Origin: JAVKFY01 sp040223615
GTDB taxonomy: Bacteria; Pseudomonadota; Alphaproteobacteria; GCA-2731375
Assembly: GCA_040223615.1 (NCBI GenBank)
Contig: JAVKFY010000064.1
Span: forward strand, 18,930 to 82,929
Length of the DNA stretch: 64,000 nt
Reading direction: 5' to 3'
Positions 63,862 through 64,000 of the stretch are shown in pieces. Positions within the stretch are counted from its first letter, which is position 1. Every line of letters begins with the position of its first letter. The position numbers and the translations under genes are program-made. The notes below the pieces were generated by a model that was given only the letters and a program-made list of their open reading frames with translations, did no database searches and was not told the DNA's origin.

Positions 63862-64000
63862 TGACCTGCTCCCCTGCGGCTCCCTCGGTTGATATGAGAG
63901 TCCGTCATCTGGAGACGGACGATGAAGAAGAGCAGGTTCACGGAGGAGCAGATCGTTGGCGTGCTGCGCGAGCAGGAGGCTGGTGCGGCCACGGTCGAGG
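63862..64000 (+). mobile_element. IS3-family insertion sequence, left end (cut by window)
   Basis: TGACCTGCTCCCC at 63862 looks like the terminal inverted repeat of IS407/IS3-type elements, and a transposase OrfA start follows at 63923. The rest of the element lies outside the window. Confidence 0.7.
63923..64000 (+). CDS. IS3-family transposase OrfA, N-terminal part
   Basis: The first 26 codons read MKKSRFTEEQIVGVLREQEA, the standard beginning of OrfA (helix-turn-helix DNA-binding protein) in IS3/IS407-type elements, before the window ends. It is normally followed by OrfB in the minus-one frame. The ATG at 63923 follows a purine-rich GGAGACGGACG. Confidence 0.85.

Overview
The window is 64 kb of GC-rich (estimated by eye at about two-thirds GC), densely packed chromosome from what looks like an alphaproteobacterium, probably of Rhodospirillales type. 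The pointers are a PopZ polar organiser in a valS-popZ-tolC-pcm block, the mfd-sdhE-recG-DUF502 block, an HWE-family histidine kinase, a pqqABCDE operon, several organic-acid type transporters (TRAP and NitT/Tau-like ABC) and short palindromic repeats of the kind scattered through alphaproteobacterial genomes. No rRNA, CRISPR array or prophage was seen. The genus cannot be named from the sequence.

Layout. 1-4289 (minus): a likely operon of a PLP-dependent lyase/decarboxylase, a metallophosphoesterase-HAD fusion and a class III aminotransferase cut by the window edge; a HAD phosphatase diverges from it. 5089-9772 (minus): ilvD, a Tat-exported intradiol dioxygenase, a metallo-beta-lactamase-fold protein and an MlrC-type M81 hydrolase. 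10000-15580 (minus): valS, popZ, tolC, pcm. 15740-18252: tRNA-Cys, two divergent paralogous receiver proteins, two small ORFs, a PilZ protein and tRNA-Asn with a terminator. 18517-21741 (minus): pqqABCDE with a 25-residue PqqA. 21988-25715: a TPP enzyme, an SDR, a small acidic protein and a citryl-CoA-lyase-like enzyme. 25828-32597 (plus): TRAP transporter, then SGNH, MBOAT and isochorismate-synthase-like genes. 32594-37255 (minus): SDR, PhnM-like hydrolase and an ABC importer in one operon. 37412-39400 (plus): PleD-like regulator and DsbA/FrnE-like oxidoreductase.

39370-46016: the DNA repair core mfd, sdhE, recG and a DUF502 membrane protein. 46123-51037: type III polyketide synthase with an ICMT-like methyltransferase, Sel1 protein, SDR, RidA, HIT, rhodanese and GST. 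50984-52192: a PEP-CTERM protein with HAF-like repeats. 52513-59207: LuxR regulator, HyuB, HyuA and a divergent sugar-acid type dehydratase. 59254-61242: a caspase-like secreted protein. 61438-64000: tRNA-Lys followed by a stretch with lower GC and different codon use (HWE kinase, single-domain response regulator) and the left end of an IS3-family element; this looks like the edge of an acquired island.

Most genes are metabolic and arranged in short operons. The most unusual observations are the metallophosphoesterase-HAD fusion, an AT-rich rare-codon patch with a palindrome inside the DUF502 gene, the AhpD-like/HWE sensor kinase beside tRNA-Lys, the compact type III PKS pair, a repeat element that supplies the start of a Tat-exported dioxygenase, and the way convergent gene ends are either fused through a shared 4-bp stop or separated by a palindrome.
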